Below, piece by piece: positions 9,250 to 18,061 of a DNA stretch of 64,000 nt. The first letter of the stretch is position 1; each line of letters begins with the position of its first letter. Made by a program: the position numbers and the translations under genes. The stretch is taken from positions 6,634,001 through 6,698,000 of the forward strand of contig NZ_JASVWB010000002.1 of NCBI RefSeq assembly GCF_030287445.1. The letters are read 5' to 3'. Origin of the DNA: Streptomyces sp. ALI-76-A (GTDB lineage: Bacteria; Actinomycetota; Actinomycetes; Streptomycetales; Streptomycetaceae). Below the pieces are notes generated by a model, which saw only the letters and a list, made by a program, of their open reading frames with translations, made no database searches and was not told the origin of the DNA.

Positions 9250-10245
9250 ATGAGCACCTCCACCACATCGGCCCCACCGCCGGGCACCCAGGACCCGCCG
9301 CCGGCCAGAGCCTCACCCCGTCGCCGTCCGCGGACGGCCGCGCGTACCGGCTGGCGGCGGGCGCTGCGCCGGGACTGGCAGCTGTACTCGCTGGCCGTGC
9401 TGCCGCTGCTGTTCTTCCTGGTCTTCCGCTACCTGCCGATGGCCGGCAACGTCATCGCCTTCCGGCGCTTCGAGCCCGGCGGTTCGATCTTCGGCGAGCA
9501 GTGGGTGGGGCTGCGCTACGTGCGCATGTTCCTCACCGACCCGACCTTCTGGCAGGTGTTCCGCAACACCCTGTGGCTCGGCGGGCTCACCCTGGTCTTC
9601 TGCTTCCCGATCCCCATCGTGCTCGCGCTGCTGCTCAACGAGGTGCGCAGGCGCTCCCTGAAGCGGTTCGTGCAGTCGGTGTCGTACCTTCCGCACTTCC
9701 TGTCGATCGTGATCGTCGCGGGCATCACCCTGCAGATGCTCGCCACGGACGGCCCCGTCAACCACGTCCTGGGCTGGTTCGGGCACGAGCCGATCCGCTT
9801 CATCCAGGAGCCGGAGTGGTTCCGCACGATCTACGTCGGCTCGGAGATCTGGCAGACCGCCGGCTGGGGCACGATCCTCTACCTGACCGCGCTCACCACG
9901 ATCGACGAGGACCTGTACGAGGCCGCGCGCATCGACGGCGCCAACCGCTGGCAGCAGATCTGGCACGTCACCCTGCCCGGCATCCGCCCCACCATGATCA
10001 CGCTGCTGATCCTCAACATCGGCACGTTCCTGGCGGTCGGCTTCGAGAAGGTCCTGCTGCTGTACAACCCGCTGACCTACCAGACCGGTGACGTGATCTC
10101 CACGTACCTCTACCGGACCGGTGTCGAGTCCAACAGCTTCAGCTACGCCGCCGCGATCGGGCTGTTCGAGGCGGTCATCGGCCTGGTGCTGATCACGACC
10201 GCGAACCAGCTGTCGCGCCGCACCGTGGGGACGAGCCTGTGGTGA
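9250..10245 (+). CDS. Sugar ABC transporter permease, LplB type
   Basis: A 331-residue inner-membrane permease. The ribosome site GGGAGG (9237-9242) precedes the ATG. After a proline/arginine-rich tail of about 45 residues there are six predicted membrane spans. The EAA loop (YEAARIDGANRWQQIWHVTL), which contacts the ATPase, is in the second half. The sequence is closest to the LplB family of oligosaccharide and polysaccharide importers, which pair with a YtcP-type permease and a large lipoprotein, as here. Its stop overlaps the next start (GTGA). No ATPase gene is nearby. Substrate is inferred as a hemicellulose oligosaccharide from the esterase, GH39 and GH42 neighbours. Confidence 0.9.
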   Translation: MSTSTTSAPPPGTQDPPPARASPRRRPRTAARTGWRRALRRDWQLYSLAVLPLLFFLVFRYLPMAGNVIAFRRFEPGGSIFGEQWVGLRYVRMFLTDPTFWQVFRNTLWLGGLTLVFCFPIPIVLALLLNEVRRRSLKRFVQSVSYLPHFLSIVIVAGITLQMLATDGPVNHVLGWFGHEPIRFIQEPEWFRTIYVGSEIWQTAGWGTILYLTALTTIDEDLYEAARIDGANRWQQIWHVTLPGIRPTMITLLILNIGTFLAVGFEKVLLLYNPLTYQTGDVISTYLYRTGVESNSFSYAAAIGLFEAVIGLVLITTANQLSRRTVGTSLW

Positions 10246-11156
10246 GCCTGCTGTCGGGGCGCCCCGAGCGCCCGCGTACCTCCGTCGACCAGCCGACCCG
10301 CGGCTACCGCGTCTTCCAGGGCGTGAACGGGGTGATCCTGACTCTGGTCGTGCTGGTCACCCTGTACCCCTTCGTCAACATCATCGCCCGCTCGTTCAGC
10401 GCCGAGCGCCAGATCCGGGCCGGTGAAGTGACCCTGTGGCCCAAGGGGTTCAACCTCACCACGTACCGGATCGTGCTCGAGGACGCGATGTTCTGGCGGA
10501 ACTACGGCAACACCGTGCTGTACACGGTGGTCGCCACCGCCGTCGCCATGGTCCTGACGACCTGTTACGCGTACGTCCTGTCGAAGAAGGACCTCAAGGG
10601 GCGCGGCGCGCTCGTCGGCATCGCCGTGTTCACCATGTTCTTCACCGGCGGACTGATCCCCCACTACCTCCTGATCACCAACCTGGGCCTGAAGAACAGC
10701 GTGTGGGCGATCGCGCTGCCCAACGCGATCAGCGTCTTCAACCTGCTGGTGATGAAGGCCTTCTTCGAGAGCCTGCCGACCGAGCTGGAGGAGGCCGCGC
10801 AGATCGACGGCCTGAGCACGTACGGCGTGCTGCTGCGGATCGTGCTGCCGCTGTCCAAGGCGGTCGTCGCGACGATGGTCCTCTTCTACTCGGTGTCCTT
10901 CTGGAACTCCTGGTTCGGGGCCTTCCTCTACATGGACCGGACCGAGCTGATGCCGGTCACCGTCTATCTGCGCAACCTCATCTCGGGCGCCACCGGCGGC
11001 GGCAACGCGGGCGCCGGCACGGAGCAGCTCAGCCAGGTCGGGGCGAACATCCAGGCGGTCACCATCGTGCTCACCGCGCTGCCGATCCTCTGCGTGTACC
11101 CGTTCGTCCAGCGCTACTTCGTCTCGGGCGTGATGCTCGGCGCGGTCAAGGGCTGA
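10242..11156 (+). CDS. Sugar ABC transporter permease, YtcP/LplC type
   Basis: A 304-residue partner permease. GTG 10242 overlaps the previous stop; GTG 10239 in the same frame is an equal alternative that adds one residue. It has six predicted spans and the EAA loop (LEEAAQIDGLSTYGVLLRIV). FSAERQIRAGEVTLWPKGFN near the first span is typical of the YtcP group. A Gly/Ala-rich loop (GATGGGNAGAG) lies before the last span. It forms the heterodimeric pore with the upstream permease, and the lipoprotein binding protein follows 53 bases on. Confidence 0.9.
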   Translation: MSLLSGRPERPRTSVDQPTRGYRVFQGVNGVILTLVVLVTLYPFVNIIARSFSAERQIRAGEVTLWPKGFNLTTYRIVLEDAMFWRNYGNTVLYTVVATAVAMVLTTCYAYVLSKKDLKGRGALVGIAVFTMFFTGGLIPHYLLITNLGLKNSVWAIALPNAISVFNLLVMKAFFESLPTELEEAAQIDGLSTYGVLLRIVLPLSKAVVATMVLFYSVSFWNSWFGAFLYMDRTELMPVTVYLRNLISGATGGGNAGAGTEQLSQVGANIQAVTIVLTALPILCVYPFVQRYFVSGVMLGAVKG

Positions 11157-11209
11157 CCGCCGAGACCGCCGCGAGCCCTCCCTTCGCCTACGGAACAAAG
11201 GAGTTCTCC

Positions 11210-12916
11210 GTGAAGAACGCAGGCCAGACGCACGCGGGCCGCGCCGCCGGGCAGCACGCCGGACGGAACACCGGCCGGCTGTCGCGCCGCCAGATCCTCT
11301 CCGCCGCCGGGTTCGCCGGCCTCGCCGCGCTCACCGGCTGCGGCAGCGGTGACGACGGCGGCGACGGCAAGGACCTGTCGAAGAAGCAGAACGGCGCGAT
11401 GAAGGAGTTCCGGGTCGGCCAGCAGTTCAAGGCCGCCGAGCCGCTGTCCTTCTCGCTCCTGCACAACAACAACCCGGTCTACCCGACGAAGAGCGGCTGG
11501 CTGTTCTGGAAGGAGGTCACCCGGCGCACCGGCGTCACCCTGAAGCTCGTCGACGTGCCCCTGGTGGACTACGAGAAGAAGCGCAGCGTGCTGATCGGCG
11601 CGGGCGACGCCCCCTTCCTGATCCCCAAGACGTACCACCCCTCGGAGGTCGCCTTCGTGTCCTCCGGCGCGATCCTCCCCGTCAGCGACTACACGCACCT
11701 GATGCCCAACTTCCGGGCGAAGGTGAAGAAGTGGAAGCTGGAGCCGGAACTCGACTCCTTCCGCCAGTCCGACGGCAAGTACTACCTGCTGCCGGGCCTG
11801 CACGAGAAGGCCAGGTCCGGCTACTCGCTGTCGCTTCGGACGGACGTCCTCGACCGGCTGGGCCTCAGCCTGCCCACCACCTGGGACGAGGTGTACGACG
11901 TCCTCGCGGCGCTCAGGGAGGAGTATCCCGACCGCTACCCGCTCTCCGACCGCTGGAGCACCAACACCCCGTACCCGGTGGCCGCCCTGCTCAGCTACCT
12001 CGGCCAGGCGCACGGCGTCCGGGCCGGCTGGACGTACGACAACATCAGTTTCGACGCGGACGCCGAGGAGTTCGTGTTCACCGGCGCGTCCGACGGCTAC
12101 CGCCAGGTGGTCGAGTACCTGAGAAAACTGGTCGCCGACAAGCTGATGGACCCGGAGAGCTTCACCCAGACCGACGACGCGGCGGTGCAGAAGCTGCTGG
12201 GCGGGAAGTGCTTCGCGATCAGCGCCAACCCGCAGGAGCTGGTGCAGAACTACCGCTACAACCTGGAGAAGCAGGTCGAGGGAGCGAAGATCGAGATGAT
12301 CCCGGTCCCGGTCGGACCGGCCGGCCCGGTGGTGCTGGGCGGCGCCCGGCTGGAGAACGGCGTCATGATCTCCAGCGAGGCCCTCAAGAGCGACAGCTTC
12401 GTCGCGATGATGCAGTTCGTGGACTGGCTGTGGTACTCGGACGAGGGCCAGAAGCTCTGCAAGTGGGGCGTCGAGGGCGTCACGTACACCCGGCCCGGCG
12501 GGCGGTACCGGCTCCGGCCCGGCATCAGCCTGATGGGCTCCGACCCGGACGCCCCCAAGGACCTCCAGAAGGACTACGGCTTCTTCAACGGCGTCTTCAC
12601 CTACGGCGGCAGCTGGGAGCTGGTGTCCTCCTCGTTCAGCCCCGACGAGCGGAGGTTCCAGGACGCGATGGCCCAGCGGCAGGCGCTGCCCGTCGATCCG
12701 GCCCACCCGTTGCAGTCCGTCGAGCAGGAGCAGGCCTCGCTGTGGGACACACCGCTCAGGGACCACGTCACGCAGAACACCCTCAAGTTCGCCCTCGGCA
12801 AACGCCCGCTGTCCGAATGGGACGCCTACGTCAGCGAGTTGAAGGCGAAGAACATGGACCGGCTCGTCGACATGCACAACCGGGCCCACGACCGCTTCCA
12901 GAAGGAGAACGGGTGA
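11210..12916 (+). CDS. Lipoprotein solute-binding protein of the LplB/YtcP importer
   Basis: A 568-residue extracellular binding protein. GTG 11210 has AAAGGAG at 11198-11204. The N-terminus has a twin-arginine motif (LSRRQIL), a hydrophobic stretch and a lipobox (LTGC), so it is a Tat-exported lipoprotein. The mature part is long for a sugar-binding protein, as in the LipO/YtcQ group that binds larger oligosaccharides. The last codons contain AAGGAG (12902-12907) serving the next gene, whose GTG overlaps the stop. Ligand is inferred as a xylan- or galactan-type oligosaccharide. Confidence 0.9.
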   Translation: MKNAGQTHAGRAAGQHAGRNTGRLSRRQILSAAGFAGLAALTGCGSGDDGGDGKDLSKKQNGAMKEFRVGQQFKAAEPLSFSLLHNNNPVYPTKSGWLFWKEVTRRTGVTLKLVDVPLVDYEKKRSVLIGAGDAPFLIPKTYHPSEVAFVSSGAILPVSDYTHLMPNFRAKVKKWKLEPELDSFRQSDGKYYLLPGLHEKARSGYSLSLRTDVLDRLGLSLPTTWDEVYDVLAALREEYPDRYPLSDRWSTNTPYPVAALLSYLGQAHGVRAGWTYDNISFDADAEEFVFTGASDGYRQVVEYLRKLVADKLMDPESFTQTDDAAVQKLLGGKCFAISANPQELVQNYRYNLEKQVEGAKIEMIPVPVGPAGPVVLGGARLENGVMISSEALKSDSFVAMMQFVDWLWYSDEGQKLCKWGVEGVTYTRPGGRYRLRPGISLMGSDPDAPKDLQKDYGFFNGVFTYGGSWELVSSSFSPDERRFQDAMAQRQALPVDPAHPLQSVEQEQASLWDTPLRDHVTQNTLKFALGKRPLSEWDAYVSELKAKNMDRLVDMHNRAHDRFQKENG

Positions 12917-13284
12917 TCCGCGTCCCCGCCGAGCCGAGGGGCCGGCTCTCCGGCGCCTGGCGCCACTGCGTCTCCACCGGCCGCCTCGACCTCGCCCTGC
13001 GCCGCGACCACCAGGACTCCCTCGCCCTGATCCAGCGCGAGATCGGGTTCCGGCACATCCGGGGGCACCGCCCGCTCAACGACGGCATGGGCGTGTACCG
13101 GCCCTACGCGTGGCAGGGCACCCGCCAGGTCCGCCACTCGTTCACCCACGTCGACCAGGTCATCGACGCGTACCAGGAGCTCGTCCTCCGCCCCTCCACC
13201 GAACCCGGGGTGACCTCGGTCGAGGACGAGACACCGCCCTGGTGGGACGAGCGCCGGCTCCTCGGCCAGGAGGCCGCGTCATGA
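12913..13284 (+). pseudogene. Internally deleted GH39 beta-xylosidase (N- and C-terminal ends joined in frame)
   Basis: GTG 12913 overlaps the previous stop and has a strong ribosome site. The 123-residue product begins like Streptomyces GH39 beta-xylosidases (GRLSGAWRHCVSTGRLDLAL, IGFRHIRGHRPLNDGMGVY, WQGTRQVRHSFTHVDQVIDAY) and ends with what I recognise as the family C-terminus (VEDETPPWWDERRLLG). Roughly 400 residues in between, including the TIM barrel with both catalytic glutamates, are absent; normal members exceed 450 residues. The frame and both junctions with neighbours are intact, so translation of the operon is not interrupted. No beta-xylosidase activity can be expected. A sequence or assembly deletion is a less likely alternative. 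Confidence 0.75.
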
Positions 13285-13964
13285 GCGCGCCGCAGGCCAC
13301 CGCGTTCGGCGACGGCCCCCTCTCCCGTGCCGCCGCGCTGATCCACACCCTGGTCACGGTCGAGGCCCTGCTGCTCGCCGCCGCCTCACCGGGCCTGGCC
13401 GCCCTGCTGCTCGTCGGGACCGATCCGGCCGACCTCCCGCTGGCCGCCGTGTGCCTGCTGCCCCTCGGCCCGGCCCTGTCCGCCGCCCTCTACGCCCTCC
13501 ACCACCGCGACCGCGACCTCACCGACCTCCACCCGGCTCGCGCCTACTGGCGCGGCTGGCGCCTCAACGCGCTCCCCGCCCTGAAGCTGTGGACGCCGCT
13601 GCTCGCCTGGCTCACCGTGATCGCCTTCACCCTGACCCACTTCCCCGCCACCGGCCTGCCCGCCTGGTGGGCGGCGCTGCTCGCGGGCGTCGGCGCCGGC
13701 GCCCTGCTGTGGGGCGCGCACGCGCTGGTGCTCACCTCACTGTTCGCGTTCCGTGCCCGGGACACCGCCCGCCTCGCCGGGTACTTCCTGTTCCGGCACG
13801 GCCGCGCCACCCTCGGCGCCGCCTCCGTGTATGTCCTGGCCGCCGCCGGGACCGCCCTGCTGACCGAGGCCCTGCCCGCTCTGCTGGCCGCCCCGCTGCT
13901 GCTGTCCCTGCTCCACAGCAGCCGCCCGGTGATCGCCGAGACCCAGGAGGACTTCACCGCATGA
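13281..13964 (+). CDS. YesL/DUF624-like membrane protein
   Basis: ATG 13281 overlaps the GH39 remnant stop (ATGA), and the gene's own stop overlaps the GH42 start the same way. The 227-residue product has about five hydrophobic segments, an Ala/Leu-rich composition and a RGWRLNALPALKLW loop, as in the YesL (DUF624) proteins that accompany oligosaccharide importers in Gram-positive sugar operons. No catalytic residues are apparent. The usual suggestion is an accessory to transport or a sensor; its role is not established. The assignment rests on topology and context more than on specific motifs. Confidence 0.65.
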   Translation: MSAPQATAFGDGPLSRAAALIHTLVTVEALLLAAASPGLAALLLVGTDPADLPLAAVCLLPLGPALSAALYALHHRDRDLTDLHPARAYWRGWRLNALPALKLWTPLLAWLTVIAFTLTHFPATGLPAWWAALLAGVGAGALLWGAHALVLTSLFAFRARDTARLAGYFLFRHGRATLGAASVYVLAAAGTALLTEALPALLAAPLLLSLLHSSRPVIAETQEDFTA

Positions 13965-16033
13965 CCGAGCCGCACACCGGAACCGAGGGCAAGCTCACGC
14001 ACACCGGAACCGACGGCGGGCTCCCGCCCACCGGAAAGATCGCCTACGGCGGCGACTACAACCCCGAGCAGTGGCCGGAGCCGGTCCGGGACGAGGACCA
14101 CCGCCTGTTCACCCGGGCCGGCATCGACACCCTCACCGTCGGCGTCTTCGCCTGGTCCCTTACCCAACCCGCCGAGGACACCCACGACTTCACGGTGCTC
14201 GACGGTGTCCTGGACCGGGCCGCGGCCGAGGGCCGCCGGGTCTGCCTCGCCACCGGCACCGCCGCCGTCCCGCCCTGGCTCGCGAAGCGGTACCCCGAGG
14301 TCAACCGCACCGACTTCGAGGGCCGCCGTCACCGCTACGGCCAGCGCCACCACTTCTGCCCCAGCTCACCGGCCTACCGCCGCCTCGCCACGGACCTGGC
14401 GGCACGCCTGGCCGAACGGTACGCGCGGCACCCGGCGCTGCTCGCCTGGCACATCAACAACGAGTACGGCGGCGCCTGTTACTGCGACCTGTGCGCCGAG
14501 GCCTTCCGGGACTGGCTGCGGGACCGGTACGCCGGCCTCGACGCCCTCAACGACGCCTGGTGCACCACCTTCTGGTCCCACCGCTACACCGACTTCGGCG
14601 AGATCGAGCCGCCGAGCGCTCTCACCGAGCACTGGCGCGGCCCCGACCACACCGCTTTCCAGGGCACGACGCTCGACTACTTCCGCTTCACCACCGACGC
14701 CCTGCTCGGCTGCTTCCTCGCCGAGAAGGAGGCGATCCGCGCCCACGACCCGGACACGCCCGTCACCACCAACTTCATGGGCATGTTCCGCCCCCTCGAC
14801 TACCACCGCTGGGCGCCCCACCTCGACTTCGTCTCCTGGGACAGCTACCCGCCCCTGGACGCCCCGCCCACCTGGCCCGCCCTCGCCCACGACCTGATGC
14901 GCGGTCTCAAGGACGGTGCCCCCTTCTGGCTGATGGAACAGACCCCGTCCACCACCGCCTGCCGTGACGTCAACCCGCTCCGGCGTCCCGGCGAACTCCG
15001 TCTCGCCACCTTCCAGGCCATCGCCCACGGAGCCGACGCGGCCCTGTACTTCCAGCTGCGCGCCGCACGCGGCGCCTGCGAGAAGTACCACGGGGCGGTC
15101 ATCGGCCACGCCGGCCGTGACGACACCCGCGTCTTCCGCGAAGTCGCCGGCCTGGGCCGCGAGTTGGAGCTGCTCGGTGACGCGAGCCTCGGCGCCCGCA
15201 CGCCCGCCCGCACCGCCCTGCTCTTCGACTGGGACAGCTGGTGGGCCCTGGAGATCTCCGACGGCCCCTCCCGCCTCGTCCGCTACCAGGACACCGTCCA
15301 CACCTACTACCGGGCCGCCCGGGAGGCCGGCGCCGACGTGGACGTCGTCCCGCAGACCGCCGACCTCAGCCCGTACGACGTGGTCCTCGCCCCCGTCCTG
15401 CACATGATCAAAGGCGACCTGGCGGACCGCTTGGAAGGGGTGGCGGCGCGGGGCGGCACGGTCCTCGCCACCTTCCTCTCCGGCCGTGTGGACGAGCACG
15501 ACCGCGCCTTCCTCACCGACGTCCCCGGCCCGCTGGCCCCCCTCATGGGCATCCGCGTCGACGAATGGGACGCCCGCCCGCAGGACGTCGTCCAGCCCGT
15601 ACGACTGGAGGAGTCGGCCTACCAGGCACGCCTCGTCTTCGAGATCGTGCAGCCGCGCGGCGCCGAACCCGTCGCCACGTACGGAGCCGACTTCTACGCC
15701 GGCACCCCGGCCGTGACGCGCCACCGCCACGGCGAGGGCGAGGCCTGGTACGTGGCCACCGCCCTCGACCAGCCAGGCGTCGACGAGGTCGTACGCCGTG
15801 TCCTGGCCCGGCACGACCTCCTCGGCCCGTACGCCGGCCGGCCCGGCCTGGAGACCGCCACGCGCGTCACCCCCGACGGCACCCGCCTCTTCTTCCTGCT
15901 CAACCACGCCCCCGAGGCGGCCCACCTGACGGTCCACGCCACCGCCACCGACCTGCTGACCGGCAAGCGTGCCGAGCAGGGCGAGCCGCTGACCGTGGAC
16001 CCGCTCGGCACGGCGATCCTGCGGATCCCGTAG
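13961..16033 (+). CDS. GH42 beta-galactosidase
   Basis: A 690-residue cytoplasmic glycosidase releasing terminal beta-galactose (in some members alpha-L-arabinopyranose) from imported oligosaccharides. The catalytic core starts at about residue 25 with GKIAYGGDYNPEQWPE. The acid/base is Glu168 (WHINNEYGG) and the nucleophile Glu326 (LMEQTPS). Cysteines in CYCDLCAEAF match the zinc-binding group of the family. The domains are a TIM barrel, a trimerisation domain (about 390-600) and a small beta domain. The first 25 residues are a three-fold 9-residue repeat and may not be part of the ancestral protein. It is the last gene of the importer operon, translationally coupled, and convergent with GH67. 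A galactose-decorated xyloglucan or arabinogalactan fragment is a reasonable substrate. Confidence 0.93.
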   Translation: MTEPHTGTEGKLTHTGTDGGLPPTGKIAYGGDYNPEQWPEPVRDEDHRLFTRAGIDTLTVGVFAWSLTQPAEDTHDFTVLDGVLDRAAAEGRRVCLATGTAAVPPWLAKRYPEVNRTDFEGRRHRYGQRHHFCPSSPAYRRLATDLAARLAERYARHPALLAWHINNEYGGACYCDLCAEAFRDWLRDRYAGLDALNDAWCTTFWSHRYTDFGEIEPPSALTEHWRGPDHTAFQGTTLDYFRFTTDALLGCFLAEKEAIRAHDPDTPVTTNFMGMFRPLDYHRWAPHLDFVSWDSYPPLDAPPTWPALAHDLMRGLKDGAPFWLMEQTPSTTACRDVNPLRRPGELRLATFQAIAHGADAALYFQLRAARGACEKYHGAVIGHAGRDDTRVFREVAGLGRELELLGDASLGARTPARTALLFDWDSWWALEISDGPSRLVRYQDTVHTYYRAAREAGADVDVVPQTADLSPYDVVLAPVLHMIKGDLADRLEGVAARGGTVLATFLSGRVDEHDRAFLTDVPGPLAPLMGIRVDEWDARPQDVVQPVRLEESAYQARLVFEIVQPRGAEPVATYGADFYAGTPAVTRHRHGEGEAWYVATALDQPGVDEVVRRVLARHDLLGPYAGRPGLETATRVTPDGTRLFFLLNHAPEAAHLTVHATATDLLTGKRAEQGEPLTVDPLGTAILRIP
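13972..14038 (+). repeat. 27-bp repeats encoding a three-fold N-terminal extension of GH42
   Basis: Copies begin at 13972, 13999 and 14026. The first two share GCACACCGGAACCGA and the third is degenerate (GCCCACCGGAAAG). They encode HTGTEGKLT, HTGTDGGLP and PTGK before the catalytic domain. Confidence 0.8.
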
Positions 16034-16043
16034 GGGCGCCGCC

Positions 16044-18041
16044 TCAATGGATGCGCCGCCCCTGTGCGTCGGGCACACCCGACTTGCGGAAGAAGTAGCT
16101 GTTGATCTGATCGCGCCACTCACGGGCACCGCGGAGCTGCTCCTCGTACCGCTCCGCGACCCGTGCGTGGCGCGCCGGATCGACGAGGCCGGCGAGCGAG
16201 GCCCACACCTCGCGGGCCTCCGCCACCTCCGCCACGCCCTCGAAGTGCGTGTCGTAGATGTGCTGGATCACCGTCTTCCCGCTGTGGAGTACATGGTCGT
16301 ACGCCATGTGGTGGAAGAACAGCAGCAGCTCGTCCGGGCAGGTGGCCGGCGACTCGTACACCTCGGCCCAGGGCTTGGCGTACTGCGCCGCGTACCCCGT
16401 CCCGGTCGCCGCGCTCCGGTCGACACCGACACCGTCCCGGTCGGCGAAGTGGTAGGTGCCCCACGGGCTGTACTCGTAGCCGTCCACGCTCGGCCCGTAG
16501 TGGTGCCCCGGCTGCACCATGAACCCGACGCCGAGCGGGGCGGTGTACTTCTCGTACGTCCGCCAGGACCCGTCGAGCACGGCGTGCAGCCCGGCCGTCA
16601 GCCGCGCGGGGTCGGCGCTCGCGCCGGGGGTGAAGGTGAGCCGGATCCACTCGTCGAGGACGTCCACCGGATCCGCGTCCGGCCGCCAGGCCAGCCGCCC
16701 GAACGTGTACAGGTTGGCCTGCGCGAGAGGATGCCCGGTCCAGAACGGATCGTCGCCGACGTTCGACACCGCCACCAGTCCGCCCGGCGCCGACGCCCCG
16801 ACCGGCACCCGGCCGTCCGGCCGGAACCGCAGCACCTCGCTCCACATCGGCCCCAGCCAGCACACGTGCCGCTGCTGGCCCGTGTATTCCTGCGTGGCCT
16901 GCACCTCCACGGCCAGCCGGGTCCGTTCCATCGCCCCGATCAGCGGCGACACCGGCTCGCGGACCTGGAAGTCCAGCGGTCCGTGCTTCACCTGAAGCAC
17001 CGCGTTCGGGGCGAACTCCCCGTCCAGCGGCGCGAAGTGGTCGTACGCGGCCCGCGCCCGGTCCGTCGTCCGGTCCCGCCAGTCCTGGCGGTGGTCGTAG
17101 ACGAAGGCCCGCCAGTGCACGGTCCCGCCGTACGGTTCCAGCGCGGCGGCCAGCAGGTTCGCCCCGTCGGCATGACTGCGGCCGTACGCGAACGGACCGG
17201 GCCGGCCCTCCGAGTCGGCCTTCACCACGTACCCGCCGAAGTCCTCGATCTCCTCGTACACCCGCCGGGTCGCCTCGGCCCACCACGCCCGCACCCCCTC
17301 GTCGAGCGGATCGGCCGTGGGCAGCCCGCCGAGGACCACCGGCGCGGCGAAGGTGACCGACAGATGCGTGCGGATCCCGTACGGCCGCAACACGTCCGCG
17401 AGCGCGGCGACTTCACCGATCCGGTGGGTGAGCAGGTGTGCCTCGGTCTCGTGCACGTTGACGTTGTTCACGGCCACGGCGTTGATTCCGCACGCCGCCA
17501 GCAGCCTGCCGTACGCCCGCACCCGGTCGAGATCGCCGCGCGCCCGGCCCTCCGCCCAGAACAGCGACCCGCCGGCGTACCCGCGCTCCACCTGTCCCAT
17601 GACCGGGTGCACGGCCACGTTGTCCCAGTGGTCCAGCATCCGCAGCGCGAGGACCGGCCGGTGCGCCTCCGGCGGGCGTTCGCCGCGGAAGGCGTCCTCG
17701 CCGAGCCGGACGACATGGAAGAAGCCGTACAGCAGTCCGGCCGGTCCGGACGCGGTGACGGTCGTCCGGCCGGACTCGCGCCCATGGGTGAACGCCTCCG
17801 AGCCGTCGCCGCCGGTCAGCTCCAGCACGAGGTCGTACGTCGTGCCGGTGCCCGGCTCGGGGGCGCGGTCCACGCGTCCTCCGAACCGGGCACAGGCCTC
17901 GGTCACTTCACCGTGCACCGTCTCCACCAGCGGACCTGACCCCAGGATCAGCGTGTGCCGGGTGCCGACCGCCCGGAAGGCGGCGGGCGGCAGCCACGCC
18001 GGGTCGACCCCGTCGGGCAGGACGGGCACGGGAAGCGACAT
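16044..18041 (-). CDS. GH67 alpha-glucuronidase
   Basis: A 665-residue protein without signal peptide. Members cleave 4-O-methyl-glucuronic acid from the non-reducing end of aldouronic acids produced by xylanases, inside the cell. Three parts are visible: an N-terminal alpha/beta domain, the barrel with DFGGYVVKADSEGRPGPFAYGR, YDHFAPLDGEFAPN and LQVKHGPLDFQVREP (the region of the paired catalytic acids), and a helical C-terminal domain. QVKHG replaces the more usual QVKNG. It starts 20 bases after the GH92 gene and is almost certainly cotranscribed with it. Together with the CE7 esterase it supplies accessory activities for glucuronoxylan. Confidence 0.95.
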   Translation of the reverse strand: MSLPVPVLPDGVDPAWLPPAAFRAVGTRHTLILGSGPLVETVHGEVTEACARFGGRVDRAPEPGTGTTYDLVLELTGGDGSEAFTHGRESGRTTVTASGPAGLLYGFFHVVRLGEDAFRGERPPEAHRPVLALRMLDHWDNVAVHPVMGQVERGYAGGSLFWAEGRARGDLDRVRAYGRLLAACGINAVAVNNVNVHETEAHLLTHRIGEVAALADVLRPYGIRTHLSVTFAAPVVLGGLPTADPLDEGVRAWWAEATRRVYEEIEDFGGYVVKADSEGRPGPFAYGRSHADGANLLAAALEPYGGTVHWRAFVYDHRQDWRDRTTDRARAAYDHFAPLDGEFAPNAVLQVKHGPLDFQVREPVSPLIGAMERTRLAVEVQATQEYTGQQRHVCWLGPMWSEVLRFRPDGRVPVGASAPGGLVAVSNVGDDPFWTGHPLAQANLYTFGRLAWRPDADPVDVLDEWIRLTFTPGASADPARLTAGLHAVLDGSWRTYEKYTAPLGVGFMVQPGHHYGPSVDGYEYSPWGTYHFADRDGVGVDRSAATGTGYAAQYAKPWAEVYESPATCPDELLLFFHHMAYDHVLHSGKTVIQHIYDTHFEGVAEVAEAREVWASLAGLVDPARHARVAERYEEQLRGAREWRDQINSYFFRKSGVPDAQGRRIH

Positions 18042-18061
18042 GGGACTCCCAACTCCGGTGC

